Below are positions 26,428-35,282 of a stretch of DNA of 64,000 nucleotides, piece by piece; within the stretch, counting starts at the first letter, position 1, and each line of letters starts with the position of its first letter. This DNA is from Mycobacterium paraffinicum (GTDB lineage: Bacteria > Actinomycetota > Actinomycetes > Mycobacteriales > Mycobacteriaceae): NCBI RefSeq assembly GCF_001907675.1, contig NZ_MPNT01000009.1:75254-139253 (forward strand), in the 5' to 3' direction. A program made the position numbers and the translations under genes. The notes beneath the pieces were generated by a model. It did no database searches. It had not been told where the DNA came from and was given only the letters and a program-made list of their open reading frames with translations.

Positions 26428-27110
26428 CGCGCGCCCCCCACGATCGGGGCGACCACCGACCGCCGGCGCGACGCCCGCCCGGCGCGTTCCCAGGGCGTGA
26501 TCAGCCGGCCCGCCACCATGATCAGCGCGTCGATGACGATCGCCAGCACGAAGAGCGCGATGATGCCGGCCAGGATCTGGTCGCTTTTGTTGGTCTGATA
26601 GCCCTCGGTGAACCACGTGCCCAGGCCGCCGATGCCGATCACCGAGCCCACCGAGACCATCGCGATGTTGGTGACCACCACCACCCGTAAACCGGCCACC
26701 AGAACCGGAATCGACAGCGGCAGTTCAACTTTCAGAATGCGGCTGAGCGGCGGGTAGCCCACGGCGGTGGCGGCGTCGCGCACCTGGGCCGGCACCGCGT
26801 CGAGCGCTTCGAGGACGGCCCGCACCAGCAGCGCCGCGGTGTAGGCGGTCAGTGCGACCATCACGTTGGCCTCGTCGAGGATGCGGGTGCCGATGATCAT
26901 CGGCAAGACCACGAACAGAGCCAGCGACGGGATGGTGAACACGACGCTCGCGGTCGCCGTCGTCAGCCGGCGCGCCGCCGGCGCACGCTGCACCGCGGCG
27001 CCCAGCGGGACGGCGATCGCCAATCCGATCAGCACCGGCACCAACGACAGCCGTAGATGGACCACGGTCAGCACCCAAGCGTCGTCGAGGTGGGTGAGCA
27101 GGTAGTGCAT
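26424..27110 (-). CDS. proW: Osmoprotectant ABC transporter permease ProW
   Basis: The second permease (228 residues) of the importer. It shows the conserved LRLSLVPVLIGLAIAVPLG first helix, the motif IPSLALFVVLPMI, and the EAA-type loop DAVPAQVRDAATAVGYP that contacts the ProV ATPase. The C-terminal GSVIGIGGLGTWFTEGYQT is typical of OpuCB/YehW-like subunits. ATG lies three bases after the proV stop; the stop overlaps proZ. Confidence 0.93.
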   Translation of the reverse strand: MHYLLTHLDDAWVLTVVHLRLSLVPVLIGLAIAVPLGAAVQRAPAARRLTTATASVVFTIPSLALFVVLPMIIGTRILDEANVMVALTAYTAALLVRAVLEALDAVPAQVRDAATAVGYPPLSRILKVELPLSIPVLVAGLRVVVVTNIAMVSVGSVIGIGGLGTWFTEGYQTNKSDQILAGIIALFVLAIVIDALIMVAGRLITPWERAGRASRRRSVVAPIVGGAR

Positions 27111-27113
27111 GGG

Positions 27114-28202
27114 TCACCCCCGCCGCCGGGCGTCCGCGGCGGCCAGCACGTCGCCGGCCAGCACACCGCCGATGACCCTGCCGCCGTCGTCCACGGCGAC
27201 GCCCACCCCGGACGGCGACGACAGCGCCGCGTCCAGTGCGTGGCTGAGATTCCCGCCGGGACGAAACAGCGAGCCGACGGCGCTCATGCTCTCCGGCAGC
27301 GGCTCGCCGGACCGGTGCCGGCGCAGGCCGTCGGTGTCGATCCAGCCCATCGGTGTGTGCGCGCCGTCTACCACCACGGCCCAACCGTCGGCGAGAGTCT
27401 CGGGGAGATCGGCCGCGGGGACGCACTGCACGCCGTGCAGCGGCAGGCCGGCCGCGTCGATGAGTTGCAACCAGCGATAGCCGCGGCCGAGGCCGATGAA
27501 CCTCGCCACGAAATCGTTGGCCGGCCGCGACAGCAGCCGTGCGGGTTCGTCGTACTGCTGCAGCGTGCCGGCCCGGAAGACGGCGACCTGGTCGGCGAGC
27601 TTGAGCGCCTCGTCGATGTCGTGGGTGACGAACACGATGGTCTTACGCAATTCGCTTTGCAGACGCAGGATTTCGTTCTGCAGGTCGACGCGCACCACCG
27701 GGTCGACCGCCGAGAACGGCTCGTCCATCAACAAGATGGGTGGGTCGGCGGCCAGTGCGCGCGCCACGCCCACGCGTTGTTGCTCGCCGCCGGACAGCTG
27801 CGCGGGGTATCGGGTGGCGAGCTTGGTGTCCAGCCCGACGCGTTCGAGCACCCCGTAGGCGGCGTCGCGGGCGGCCCGCCGGGACTGCCCCTTCAGCACC
27901 GGAACCGTCGCGACGTTGTCGATCACCCGCAGGTGCGGCATCAGCCCGGCGTGCTGCATGACATAGCCGATTCCGAGGCGCAACCGCACCGGGTCGACCG
28001 TCGAAACGTCCACCCCGTCGACGGTGATGGTGCCCGACGTCGGCTCGATCATGCGGTTGACCATGCGCAGCGCGGTGGTCTTGCCGCTGCCCGACGAACC
28101 GACGAAGACGGTCAGCTTCCCGGTGGGGATCTCCAGACTGAGCCCGTCCACCGCGGTGGTTCCGTCGGGGAAGGCCTTGCTGACGTCGTCGAAGGCGATC
28201 AT
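27114..28202 (-). CDS. proV: Osmoprotectant ABC transporter ATPase ProV (with CBS-type tail)
   Basis: The 362-residue ATPase powers the importer. Walker A is GSSGSGKTT, the signature LSGGEQQRVGVARAL, and Walker B ILLMDEPFSAVD, followed by the switch FVTHDIDE. After the nucleotide domain (about 1-240) a C-terminal regulatory region of roughly 110 residues resembles paired CBS domains, as in OpuA/OpuC ATPases that sense ionic strength. ATG at 28202 overlaps the proX stop (ATGA); an extension of 13 codons upstream is inside proX. Confidence 0.94.
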   Translation of the reverse strand: MIAFDDVSKAFPDGTTAVDGLSLEIPTGKLTVFVGSSGSGKTTALRMVNRMIEPTSGTITVDGVDVSTVDPVRLRLGIGYVMQHAGLMPHLRVIDNVATVPVLKGQSRRAARDAAYGVLERVGLDTKLATRYPAQLSGGEQQRVGVARALAADPPILLMDEPFSAVDPVVRVDLQNEILRLQSELRKTIVFVTHDIDEALKLADQVAVFRAGTLQQYDEPARLLSRPANDFVARFIGLGRGYRWLQLIDAAGLPLHGVQCVPAADLPETLADGWAVVVDGAHTPMGWIDTDGLRRHRSGEPLPESMSAVGSLFRPGGNLSHALDAALSSPSGVGVAVDDGGRVIGGVLAGDVLAAADARRRG

Positions 28203-29146
28203 TGGCCCACGGGATGGCTGAAGCCGTTGTCCCGCAACCAATTCCGTGCGGCCTGGTCGGGGTCGATGCCGGAGTTTCCCGCCACCGCGGCGTTGAGCCC
28301 GGCCACCCCAGTGGTGGTCAGCTTCGCCGACACCGCGTCCAGCACCTGCTTGAGCCGGTCCGACTTCTTCTGGGAATTGACCAGCGGCACAATGTTGCCG
28401 GCCATGAAGTTCTGCTCCGGATCCTCGAGCACCACCAGATGGTTCTGCGGGATTGCGGGGGACGTGGTGAAGACATTGGCGGCGTTGACCCTTCCCTCCA
28501 CGAGGGCGCGCACCGTCACCGCGCCGCCACCGTCGTTGATGGCGACGAAATTACCGGGCCTGATGTCGAGCCCGTATTTCTGCCGCAGCCCCGGCAGGCC
28601 GGCCGGACGGTTGGCGAACGCAGAGGGCGCCGCGAACCTCACGTCCGCCGAATGTGCCGCCAGGTCGGCGATTGTCTTCAGCTTCCACGACTTAGCGGTC
28701 CCGTCGGTCACGGTCACGGTGTCGGTGTCGGCGGCCGGCGACGGGGTGAGGATAGCCAGGTCACCGGGAAGTTTGCGGTCGAGCTCTAACTCGACGGCAT
28801 CGAGCATGGTCGCGGTCGACTCCGGCTCGAAGTAGAGCAGCAGGTTGCCGATGTACTCCGGCACCAAGTCGATGGAATGGTCTTTGAGCGCGGGGATATA
28901 CGTCTCCCGGCTGCCGATCCCCATCCGGCGGCCGACCTCAAAGCCGTTGGCCTGCAACGCTTGTGCGTATATTTCGGCGATGATGTGCGATTCCGGGAAG
29001 TCGCCGGAGCCCACCACGATGGATTTCGGGCTGCCGACCTCGGCACCCAGCGGGTCGGAGCTGCTGCACGCCGCAAGCACACCGATCGCCGTGAGGAACG
29101 CCGCCACTTGGACGATCGCGCGGTGCGCGCGCGACGGCAACCTCAT
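28199..29146 (-). CDS. proX: Osmoprotectant-binding lipoprotein ProX
   Basis: The 315-residue substrate-binding lipoprotein captures the solute outside the membrane. A signal peptide ends with the lipobox VLAAC (lipidated cysteine about residue 27). The OpuAC-type domain follows (SIVVGSGDFPESHIIAEIYAQ, LVPEYIGNLLLYF, APSAFANRPAGLPGL). ATG at 29146 is the only start that supplies the signal peptide; the frame continues open upstream for over a kilobase but merely shadows other genes. It leads the operon proX-proV-proW-proZ-glycolipid-binding gene. Confidence 0.93.
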   Translation of the reverse strand: MRLPSRAHRAIVQVAAFLTAIGVLAACSSSDPLGAEVGSPKSIVVGSGDFPESHIIAEIYAQALQANGFEVGRRMGIGSRETYIPALKDHSIDLVPEYIGNLLLYFEPESTATMLDAVELELDRKLPGDLAILTPSPAADTDTVTVTDGTAKSWKLKTIADLAAHSADVRFAAPSAFANRPAGLPGLRQKYGLDIRPGNFVAINDGGGAVTVRALVEGRVNAANVFTTSPAIPQNHLVVLEDPEQNFMAGNIVPLVNSQKKSDRLKQVLDAVSAKLTTTGVAGLNAAVAGNSGIDPDQAARNWLRDNGFSHPVGQ

Positions 29147-29246
29147 ACCGCCGACAGTAACGTCAGAACCCGCCGTGCGCCGAGACCAAGCGGGGCGGTT
29201 GGGCTGCCTGGTTTCATTCTGTGCCGGATCGGACAAAGATGGCCTT

Positions 29247-29597
29247 ATGAGCAGCCCTGACCCTGCCTCGCCCAGCCAGCCGCCCGTCAAGCCCGCCGCG
29301 GCGCCCACGTCCCCCGCGGCACCCAAGGAACCGGCCATCGGGTTCACCCGCGCCGGCGCGCTGTGGTCGTCCCTGATCGCCGGGTTCCTGATCCTGATCC
29401 TTTTGCTGATCTTCATCACCCAGAACACGACGTCGACGCCGTTCCAGTTCTTGGGCTGGCATTGGAGCCTGCCGCTGGGGGTGGCGATTTTGCTCGCCGC
29501 CGTGGTCGGCGGCCTGATCACCGTGGCCGTCGGCACCGCGCGCATCCTGCAGCTGCGCCGGGCCGCCAAGAAGCACCACGCCGCCGCGTCGCGATAG
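29247..29597 (+). CDS. LapA/DUF1049-like small membrane protein
   Basis: A 116-residue protein: a Pro/Ala-rich N-terminus (about 45 residues), two membrane helices (LWSSLIAGFLILILLLIFI and LPLGVAILLAAVVGGLITV) and a basic cytosolic tail (RRAAKKHH). The QNTTSTPFQFLGWHWSLP between the helices matches the lipopolysaccharide-assembly-protein-A-like family (DUF1049). Function in mycobacteria is unknown. It diverges from proX over 100 bases and ends 4 bases before the convergent APH-like gene. Equivalent to Rv3760 by order. Confidence 0.86.
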   Translation: MSSPDPASPSQPPVKPAAAPTSPAAPKEPAIGFTRAGALWSSLIAGFLILILLLIFITQNTTSTPFQFLGWHWSLPLGVAILLAAVVGGLITVAVGTARILQLRRAAKKHHAAASR

Positions 29598-29601
29598 GGG
29601 G

Positions 29602-30648
29602 CTAACCGGGGAGCTTGGCCAGCTCCGCCAGCCCCCGCGAAATCAGCGGCGCGACGACCTCCGGCATGTTGTCGGAGTCCACCCCGCGCGCCTGATCCGA
29701 CATCCGCCTGCGGAAGTCGATCCCGGCGGCGATGATGGCGAGCTTGAAGTAGGCCAGCGCCATGTAGAACTCCCAATGCGCCAGCGGCAGACCGGCGACC
29801 AGCGAATAGCGATCGGCCAGCTCGTCGGCCGTCGGCAGCAGGGGTGACGTCCAGGCGGCCTGCGCGTTGACGATCAGGTCGAGCGCGGGGTCGCGGTACA
29901 CGCACATCAGGGCCGCGTCGGAGAGCGGGTCCCCGAGGGTGGACAGCTCCCAGTCGACGACGGCACGCACCTTCGTCGGGTCGTCGGCGTCCAGGATCGT
30001 GTTGTCGATCCGGTAGTCGCCGTGCACGATCGACGTCCGGCTCTGCTGCGGGATGGCGTCCTGCAGACCGGAATGCAGGCGCTCGACGTCGGCGTCGCGG
30101 CGGTCGTCGGGCAGCCGCACCAGTGCCCATTGCGAACCCCACCGCCGCACCTGACGCTCCAGGTAGCCGTCGGGCTTGCCGAAGTCGGCCAAGCCCACGG
30201 CCGCGGGGTCGACGGAGTGCAGGTCGACGAGGACCCGGATCAGCGAGTCGACGCAGCCCTCGATCACGGTGTGGCTCAACGCTTCCAGCTGGGCGCGGCG
30301 GCGCACCACCTGGCCGGCGACGAATTCGACGATTTGGAAGGGCGCCCCCAGCACCGACTCGTCCTGGCACAGCGCGATTGCGCGCGCCACCGGAACCGGC
30401 GTGTCCCGCAGCGCCGCGACGACCCGGTACTCGCGGGCCATGTCATGCGCCGACGGAGTCAGCCCGTGCAGCGGCGGGCGCCGCACCAGCCAGCTGGTCG
30501 CGTCGTCGTAGACGCGGAACGTCAGATTCGAGCGGCCACCGGAGATGAAATCCGCGCGCAATTCCCCGTCACGTCCGACGCCCAGCGAACGCAGGTAGGA
30601 GTCCAGCGAGGCCAGGTCGAGCCCCTCGAGTTGGTCAGCTGAAGTCAC
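29602..30648 (-). CDS. fadE36: APH-family phosphotransferase (annotated FadE36 in M. tuberculosis)
   Basis: The 348-residue protein has the aminoglycoside/choline kinase-like fold: the N-lobe NLTFRVYDDATSWLVRRPP, the catalytic IVHGDYRIDNTILD (Brenner motif) and the metal site VVDWELSTLGDPLSD. By gene order it corresponds to Rv3761c, which carries the name FadE36, but there is no acyl-CoA dehydrogenase domain here. The family includes kinases of unknown small-molecule or acyl-linked substrates, often next to acyl-CoA dehydrogenases. The GTG at 30648 starts nine bases after the phosphatase stop, so both form one operon. Confidence 0.85.
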   Translation of the reverse strand: MTSADQLEGLDLASLDSYLRSLGVGRDGELRADFISGGRSNLTFRVYDDATSWLVRRPPLHGLTPSAHDMAREYRVVAALRDTPVPVARAIALCQDESVLGAPFQIVEFVAGQVVRRRAQLEALSHTVIEGCVDSLIRVLVDLHSVDPAAVGLADFGKPDGYLERQVRRWGSQWALVRLPDDRRDADVERLHSGLQDAIPQQSRTSIVHGDYRIDNTILDADDPTKVRAVVDWELSTLGDPLSDAALMCVYRDPALDLIVNAQAAWTSPLLPTADELADRYSLVAGLPLAHWEFYMALAYFKLAIIAAGIDFRRRMSDQARGVDSDNMPEVVAPLISRGLAELAKLPG

Positions 30649-30657
30649 CGGACTTGT

Positions 30658-31266
30658 TTACCACCTCTGATTTCGCGGCAGCAGGTCCCACACGTGCTCG
30701 ACGCCGTTGACCCCCGCGACCGTCGCCTGACCGGATCGCGAGAACAGCAGCCGGGTGACCGACGCGTAGTCGACGGGGAACGACAACAGCCGGGAGGTGC
30801 CCAGGATCTGGTGCAGCAGCACGTTGATCACCCCGCCATGGCTGAACACCGCGACGGTGGCCTCGGGGTCGACCGAGGCGACGAGGTCGTCGACCGCCGC
30901 GCGCACCCGGGCGAGGAACGCGTCCTCGTCGACCGCGCTGGGCAGGTGCCCCTGCGCCAGGCGCGCCCACTCCTCGGGCATCTCCTCCCTGATCTGCTCG
31001 ACGGGGATGTACAGCGGAAGGTCGCGGTCGTATTCGGCGAATCGATCGTCGATCTCGACGGTCAGCTCGCGCGCCGCCGCGACCGGCTCGGCGGTCTGGA
31101 TGGCGCGGCGCTGCGGGCTGCTCACCACGCGAGAAATGGGAAACCTGTCCAGCGCCTTGGGCAGTCGCTCGATCTGCGCCAATCCCTCGTCCGACAGGTC
31201 CGGGTCGGAGCCCTCGCCGTGTTCGCTGCGCAGCGGCAGCGCATGCCGGACCAGAAGCAATTGCAT
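30658..31266 (-). CDS. Histidine phosphatase family protein
   Basis: A 202-residue phosphoglycerate-mutase-like phosphatase: the phospho-accepting histidine is in LLLVRHALPL, the second core arginine in SSPQRRAIQTA, and the second histidine in VAVFSHGGVINVL. The substrate is unknown (sugar phosphates, nucleotides or phosphoproteins). ATG at 31266 gives the family N-terminus directly. It is co-transcribed with the APH-like kinase downstream, an interesting kinase/phosphatase pairing, and diverges from a methyltransferase gene. Confidence 0.9.
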   Translation of the reverse strand: MQLLLVRHALPLRSEHGEGSDPDLSDEGLAQIERLPKALDRFPISRVVSSPQRRAIQTAEPVAAARELTVEIDDRFAEYDRDLPLYIPVEQIREEMPEEWARLAQGHLPSAVDEDAFLARVRAAVDDLVASVDPEATVAVFSHGGVINVLLHQILGTSRLLSFPVDYASVTRLLFSRSGQATVAGVNGVEHVWDLLPRNQRW

Positions 31267-31370
31267 GTGTGTGTTCCCGTCTGTGGTTCGGCGCGACGTT
31301 TTCATTCAAAGCATCCATCCCCGCCGCCGCAAAATGGGGGGTGAGGGAAGGCGGATACCGAGGAGGACTA

Positions 31371-32030
31371 ATGAGCGAGCCGAGTATGGATTGGGACGCC
31401 GCGTACCGGCAGGAAACACCGCCGCCGTGGAGCATCGGCGGGCCGCAACCCGAGCTTGCGGCGCTGATCGCCGAAGGCACGATTCGCAGCGACGTGCTGG
31501 ACGCCGGCTGCGGCCACGCCGCCCTGTCGCTGGCCCTGGCCGAGCGCGGCTACACCGTCGTCGGGCTGGACACCAGCGCCACCGCGATCGAGGCCGCTTC
31601 GGTGGCGGCCGCGGAACGCGGGCTGACGACGGCGACCTTCGCGCAGGCCGACGTCACGAACTTCCGCGGCTATGACGGTCGCTTCTCCACCATCCTGGAC
31701 AGCGGGCTGATGCACGCGCTGCGGCCGGAGAAGCGCCAGGATTACCTGCGGTCCATCTTCCGGGCGGCCGCCCCGGGGGCGGCGCTGTACATCCTGGCCT
31801 TCGCCGCGGGCGCGCTGGGCGACGCCCATGGGGGCGCGCCGCGCGGCTTTGCCGAGGACGAATTGCGTGACGCCGTCTCGACGCTGTGGCGGGTCGATGA
31901 CCTGCGCCCGGCGCAGGTCTACGGCAACGCGCCCGAGTCCTCCGACGGCCCGTTGGCACACCTGGATCGCGACGACGAAGGGCACTTCCTGGCCCCCGGA
32001 TTTCTGCTCACCGCTCACAAACCGGACTGA
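31371..32030 (+). CDS. Class I SAM-dependent methyltransferase
   Basis: The 219-residue protein has SAM motif I LDAGCGHAALSLALAERG, motif II region VVGLDTSATAIEAA, and ATFAQADVTNF. The N-terminal MDWDAAYRQETPPPWSIGGPQ is like a widespread group of thiopurine/tellurite-resistance-type small methyltransferases. Substrate unknown. The start is firm: AGGAGGA lies just upstream of ATG. It stands alone on the plus strand, 104 bases from the divergent phosphatase. Confidence 0.88.
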   Translation: MSEPSMDWDAAYRQETPPPWSIGGPQPELAALIAEGTIRSDVLDAGCGHAALSLALAERGYTVVGLDTSATAIEAASVAAAERGLTTATFAQADVTNFRGYDGRFSTILDSGLMHALRPEKRQDYLRSIFRAAAPGAALYILAFAAGALGDAHGGAPRGFAEDELRDAVSTLWRVDDLRPAQVYGNAPESSDGPLAHLDRDDEGHFLAPGFLLTAHKPD

Positions 32031-32053
32031 GCCGAAAGGCCGGCGCGCGGACC

Positions 32054-32070
32054 GGAGAATGCTATTCTCC
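32054..32070. promoter_or_regulatory. Perfect palindrome, candidate TetR operator
   Basis: GGAGAAT at 32054-32060 and ATTCTCC at 32064-32070 flank a 3-base centre. It lies 22 bases upstream of the first gene of an operon that encodes its own TetR protein (35279-35887), the usual layout of an autoregulated operator. Confidence 0.6.
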
Positions 32071-32092
32071 GCGCAGAGAGCGGGGCGTGCCG

Positions 32093-33151
32093 ATGACGAC
32101 GATGGATCGGTCCGGGCTGGACCCAGGCGTGCTTGCGCGCTGGCTGGATGCGAACGGCGCCCCGGGGAACGGTGAAGAACCCCGGTTGGAGCAGCTCAAG
32201 GGCGGTTCGCAGAACACGCTGTACCTGCTCGAGCGCGGTGGCGAGCGGATGGTGTTGCGGATGCCCGGCGCCCGCGCCGACGCAGCGCGCATCGATGGCT
32301 TGCTGCGCGAGATCCGCTTGGTTGGGGCGCTCTCGGGGACCGACGTCCCGCATGCGGCGCTGATCGCCGCCGACGACACCGGCTCCGTGCTGGGCATGCC
32401 GTTCTACGTCATGCAGGCCATCGACGGGTGGAGCCCGATGGACGGCGGGTGGCCGCCGCCGTTCGACACCGACCTGACGACTCGGCGCGGGCTGGCGTTT
32501 GAGCTCGTCGAGGGTGCGGCCAAACTGGGCCGGGTGGACTGGCGAGCCCAGGGCCTCGACGGCTTCGGCCGGCCGGACGGATTCCACGAGCGACAGGTCG
32601 ACCGCTGGCTGACCTTCCTCGACGCCTACAAGGTGCGCGACCTCCCGGGCCTCGACGAGGCCGCCGACTGGCTGCGAAGCAACCGGCCCGCGCACTACCG
32701 GCCGGGCATCATGCACGGCGATTACCAGTTCGCCAACGTGATGTTCGCGCACGGGGCGCCGGCGCGACTGGCCGCGATCGTCGACTGGGAGATGACGACG
32801 GTCGGCGACCCGCTGCTGGACCTGGCGTGGTGCCTGCTGAGCTACGACGGCGAAGAGCCGCGCGCCGACGGGTTCTATCTGGACATGGCGGGCATGCCCA
32901 GCCGTAGCGAGTTGCTGGCGCACTACGAGGCGATCAGCGGGCTGTCCACGGAAAACATCGACTACTACCTGGTGCTGGCCAACTGGAAACTCGGCATCGT
33001 GCTGGAAAAGACCTACGCAAGCGGGGTACGCATGGGGGCCGGAAAAGGAGGGGCCGACCCCAAGATCCAAGACGCCTTCGGGGCGATGATCCCGCAGCTG
33101 ATCGCCACGGCGGCCGAACTCGCGCGGTCACTGCCTCCCGGTGGGCGCTGA
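32093..33151 (+). CDS. APH-family phosphotransferase
   Basis: The 352-residue kinase-fold protein shows the N-lobe motif GGSQNTLYLLERG, the catalytic IMHGDYQFANVMF and the metal-binding IVDWEMTTVGDPLLDLAW. It is about 40 % like its neighbours at 29602 and 44021 by eye at the motifs, but its loops differ. ATG at 32093 is preferred to the GTG two codons earlier. It opens an operon with an SDR, an acyl-CoA dehydrogenase, a TetR regulator and a quinone oxidoreductase; this pairing with an acyl-CoA dehydrogenase resembles eukaryotic ACAD10/11, in which a kinase domain acts with an acyl-CoA dehydrogenase on hydroxyacyl-CoA. Confidence 0.87.
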   Translation: MTTMDRSGLDPGVLARWLDANGAPGNGEEPRLEQLKGGSQNTLYLLERGGERMVLRMPGARADAARIDGLLREIRLVGALSGTDVPHAALIAADDTGSVLGMPFYVMQAIDGWSPMDGGWPPPFDTDLTTRRGLAFELVEGAAKLGRVDWRAQGLDGFGRPDGFHERQVDRWLTFLDAYKVRDLPGLDEAADWLRSNRPAHYRPGIMHGDYQFANVMFAHGAPARLAAIVDWEMTTVGDPLLDLAWCLLSYDGEEPRADGFYLDMAGMPSRSELLAHYEAISGLSTENIDYYLVLANWKLGIVLEKTYASGVRMGAGKGGADPKIQDAFGAMIPQLIATAAELARSLPPGGR

Positions 33152-33152
33152 A

Positions 33153-33917
33153 ATGGGTTACGCCGACCGGCTTTTCGATCTCACCGACCAGGTCGTGCTG
33201 GTCACCGGCGGCAGCCGCGGGCTGGGTCGCGAGATGGCCTTCGCGGCGGCCCGCTGCGGCGCCGATGTGGTGATCGCCAGCCGCAACATGGACAACTGCG
33301 TGGCCACGGCCACGCAAATCGAGGCCGAAACCGGCCGCTCGGCCCTCCCGTATCAGGTGCACGTCGGTCGCTGGGACCAGCTCGACGGATTGGTCGAGGC
33401 TACCTACGACCGATTCGGCAAGGTCGATGTCCTGATCAACAACGCCGGCATGTCACCGCTGTACGACAAGCTGACCGACGTCACGGAGAAACTGTTCGAC
33501 GCGGTGCTCAGCCTGAATCTCAAGGGCCCGTTCCGGTTGGCGGCCCTGGTGGGCGAGCGGATGGTGGCGGCCGGCCGGGGATCGATCATCAACGTGAGCA
33601 CAGCCGGCTCATTGCGCCCGACGCCCGACATCATCCCCTACGCCGCCGCCAAGGCCGGGCTCAACGCCATGACCGAGGCGCTGGCGAAAGCGTTCGGGCC
33701 GTCGGTGCGGGTCAACACGCTGATGGCCGGACCGTTCCTCACCGACGTGAGCAAGGCGTGGAACCTCGACGCGGCCCCCGGCAAGCCGTTCGCACACCTG
33801 GCGCTGCAGCGCGCCGGTGACCCCGCCGAAATCATCGGCGCTGCACTGTTTCTGGCGTCGGACGCCGCCAGCTTCACCACCGGCTCCATCGTGCGCGCCG
33901 ACGGTGGAATTCCCTAA
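33153..33917 (+). CDS. Short-chain dehydrogenase/reductase
   Basis: The 254-residue classical SDR contains TGGSRGLGREMA, NNAGMSPLYDK, the catalytic serine in NVSTAGS and YAAAKAG, and the C-terminal FTTGSIVRADGG. ATG at 33153 begins one base after the kinase stop codon; an in-frame GTG four codons earlier overlaps that stop. The protein probably oxidises or reduces the hydroxyl/keto intermediate of the acyl-CoA pathway encoded by this operon. Confidence 0.9.
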   Translation: MGYADRLFDLTDQVVLVTGGSRGLGREMAFAAARCGADVVIASRNMDNCVATATQIEAETGRSALPYQVHVGRWDQLDGLVEATYDRFGKVDVLINNAGMSPLYDKLTDVTEKLFDAVLSLNLKGPFRLAALVGERMVAAGRGSIINVSTAGSLRPTPDIIPYAAAKAGLNAMTEALAKAFGPSVRVNTLMAGPFLTDVSKAWNLDAAPGKPFAHLALQRAGDPAEIIGAALFLASDAASFTTGSIVRADGGIP

Positions 33918-33974
33918 CGCGACGGGTCGGCGCCGCTTGACGGATCACCGCCGATGAAAGAGTAGGAGATTCGA

Positions 33975-35282
33975 ATGTCTTGGGATTTTTCCACCGAACC
34001 GGAATTTCAGGAGAAAATCGACTGGGTCCGCGAGTTCGTCCACCAAGAGGTGGAGCCCCTCGAGGTGCTGTTCCCCGGTTGCGAGTTCCTGCCGCTCAAC
34101 GACGAGCGCCGCCGCATCGTCGATCCGCTCAAGCAGCAGGTCCGCGACCGCGGCCTGTGGGCACCTCATTTGGGCCCCGAGCTGGGCGGGCAGGGATTCG
34201 GCGCGGTGAAGCTGACCTTGATCAACGAGATCCTGGGCCGCAGCCCATGGGCGCCGATCGTGTTCGGCACGCAGGCGCCCGACACCGGCAACGCCGAGAT
34301 CATCGCCCGCTTCGGCACCCAGGAGCAAAAGGACCGCTACCTGGCGGGGCTGTTGTCCGGCGAGATCTTCTCGTGCTTCTCGATGACCGAGCCCCAGGGC
34401 GGAGCCGATCCGCGCGTCTTCCGGACGCGCGCGTTCCGCGACGGTGACGACTGGGTGATCACCGGGCGAAAGTACTTCTCCTCCAACGCCTCCGTCGCCT
34501 CCTTCTTCATCGTCGTCGCGATCACCGACCCGGACGTGCCGGTCCATCGCGGCGCCTCGACGTTCCTGGTGCCCGCCGATACCGAAGGCCTCACCATCGA
34601 AGCCACCCATCACCTGGTCGGCGCGCTGCCGCACGAGCCCGGGCACTCGCTGGTCCATTACGAGGGCGTCCGAGTGCCGGCGGACGCGATGCTGGGCGAA
34701 CCCGGCCAGGGGTTCATGATCCTGCAGACCCGGCTGGCCGGGGGGCGGCTGCATCACGCGATGCGCTCGATCGGGGTGGCCCAACGGGCGGTGGATATGA
34801 TGGCCCGGCGCGCGAAAAGCCGCTTCACACAAGGCAGTTCGCTGGCAGATAAGCAACTGGTGCAGGCGTTCATCGCCGACTCGTACACCGAGCTGATGCC
34901 GTTCCGGCTCGCGGTGCTGCACGCGGCATGGCTCATCGACACCGCCGGGGAGCATGCGGCCCGCGCAGAGATCGGCGCCTGCAAGATCCTGGCCTCCCAG
35001 GTGCTCAAGTCCATCGGTTTGCGCGCGATCCAAGTGCACGGCGCACTCGGCACCACCGATCAACTGCCGCTGGTCAACGTGCTGCTCGCCGGCGTGGCAC
35101 TGGGCCTGGCCGACGGACCGACCGAAGCCCACAAGGTCAACCTGGCCCGGCTGCTACTCAAGGGATACGAGGCCGAGGATGCCGAGTGGCCGAGCGAACT
35201 GCTTGCCATCCGCCGGGAGGCCGCGCGCACCAAGTACGGCGACCTGATCGATCGGGTTCCGGCGCTGCCCGATTCGCCATGA
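33975..35282 (+). CDS. Acyl-CoA dehydrogenase family protein
   Basis: The 435-residue flavoprotein catalyses alpha,beta-dehydrogenation of an acyl-CoA. Family blocks are visible: CFSMTEPQGGADP (flavin/substrate contact), WVITGRKYFSSNAS, and IQVHGALGTTDQLPL near the C-terminus. Its length and N-terminus (WVREFVHQEVEPLE) resemble ACAD11/FadE-type long enzymes. The catalytic base normally near the C-terminus is not certain by eye. AGGAG lies before ATG. The 57-base gap from the SDR is the only sizeable one in the operon. The stop overlaps the TetR start (ATGA). Confidence 0.92.
   Translation: MSWDFSTEPEFQEKIDWVREFVHQEVEPLEVLFPGCEFLPLNDERRRIVDPLKQQVRDRGLWAPHLGPELGGQGFGAVKLTLINEILGRSPWAPIVFGTQAPDTGNAEIIARFGTQEQKDRYLAGLLSGEIFSCFSMTEPQGGADPRVFRTRAFRDGDDWVITGRKYFSSNASVASFFIVVAITDPDVPVHRGASTFLVPADTEGLTIEATHHLVGALPHEPGHSLVHYEGVRVPADAMLGEPGQGFMILQTRLAGGRLHHAMRSIGVAQRAVDMMARRAKSRFTQGSSLADKQLVQAFIADSYTELMPFRLAVLHAAWLIDTAGEHAARAEIGACKILASQVLKSIGLRAIQVHGALGTTDQLPLVNVLLAGVALGLADGPTEAHKVNLARLLLKGYEAEDAEWPSELLAIRREAARTKYGDLIDRVPALPDSP

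Noticed and set aside
29147..30370. Upstream extension of proX to a 723-residue frame
   Set aside because: The added part is antisense to the APH-like gene and LapA-like gene, and the lipoprotein signal peptide starts at 29146.
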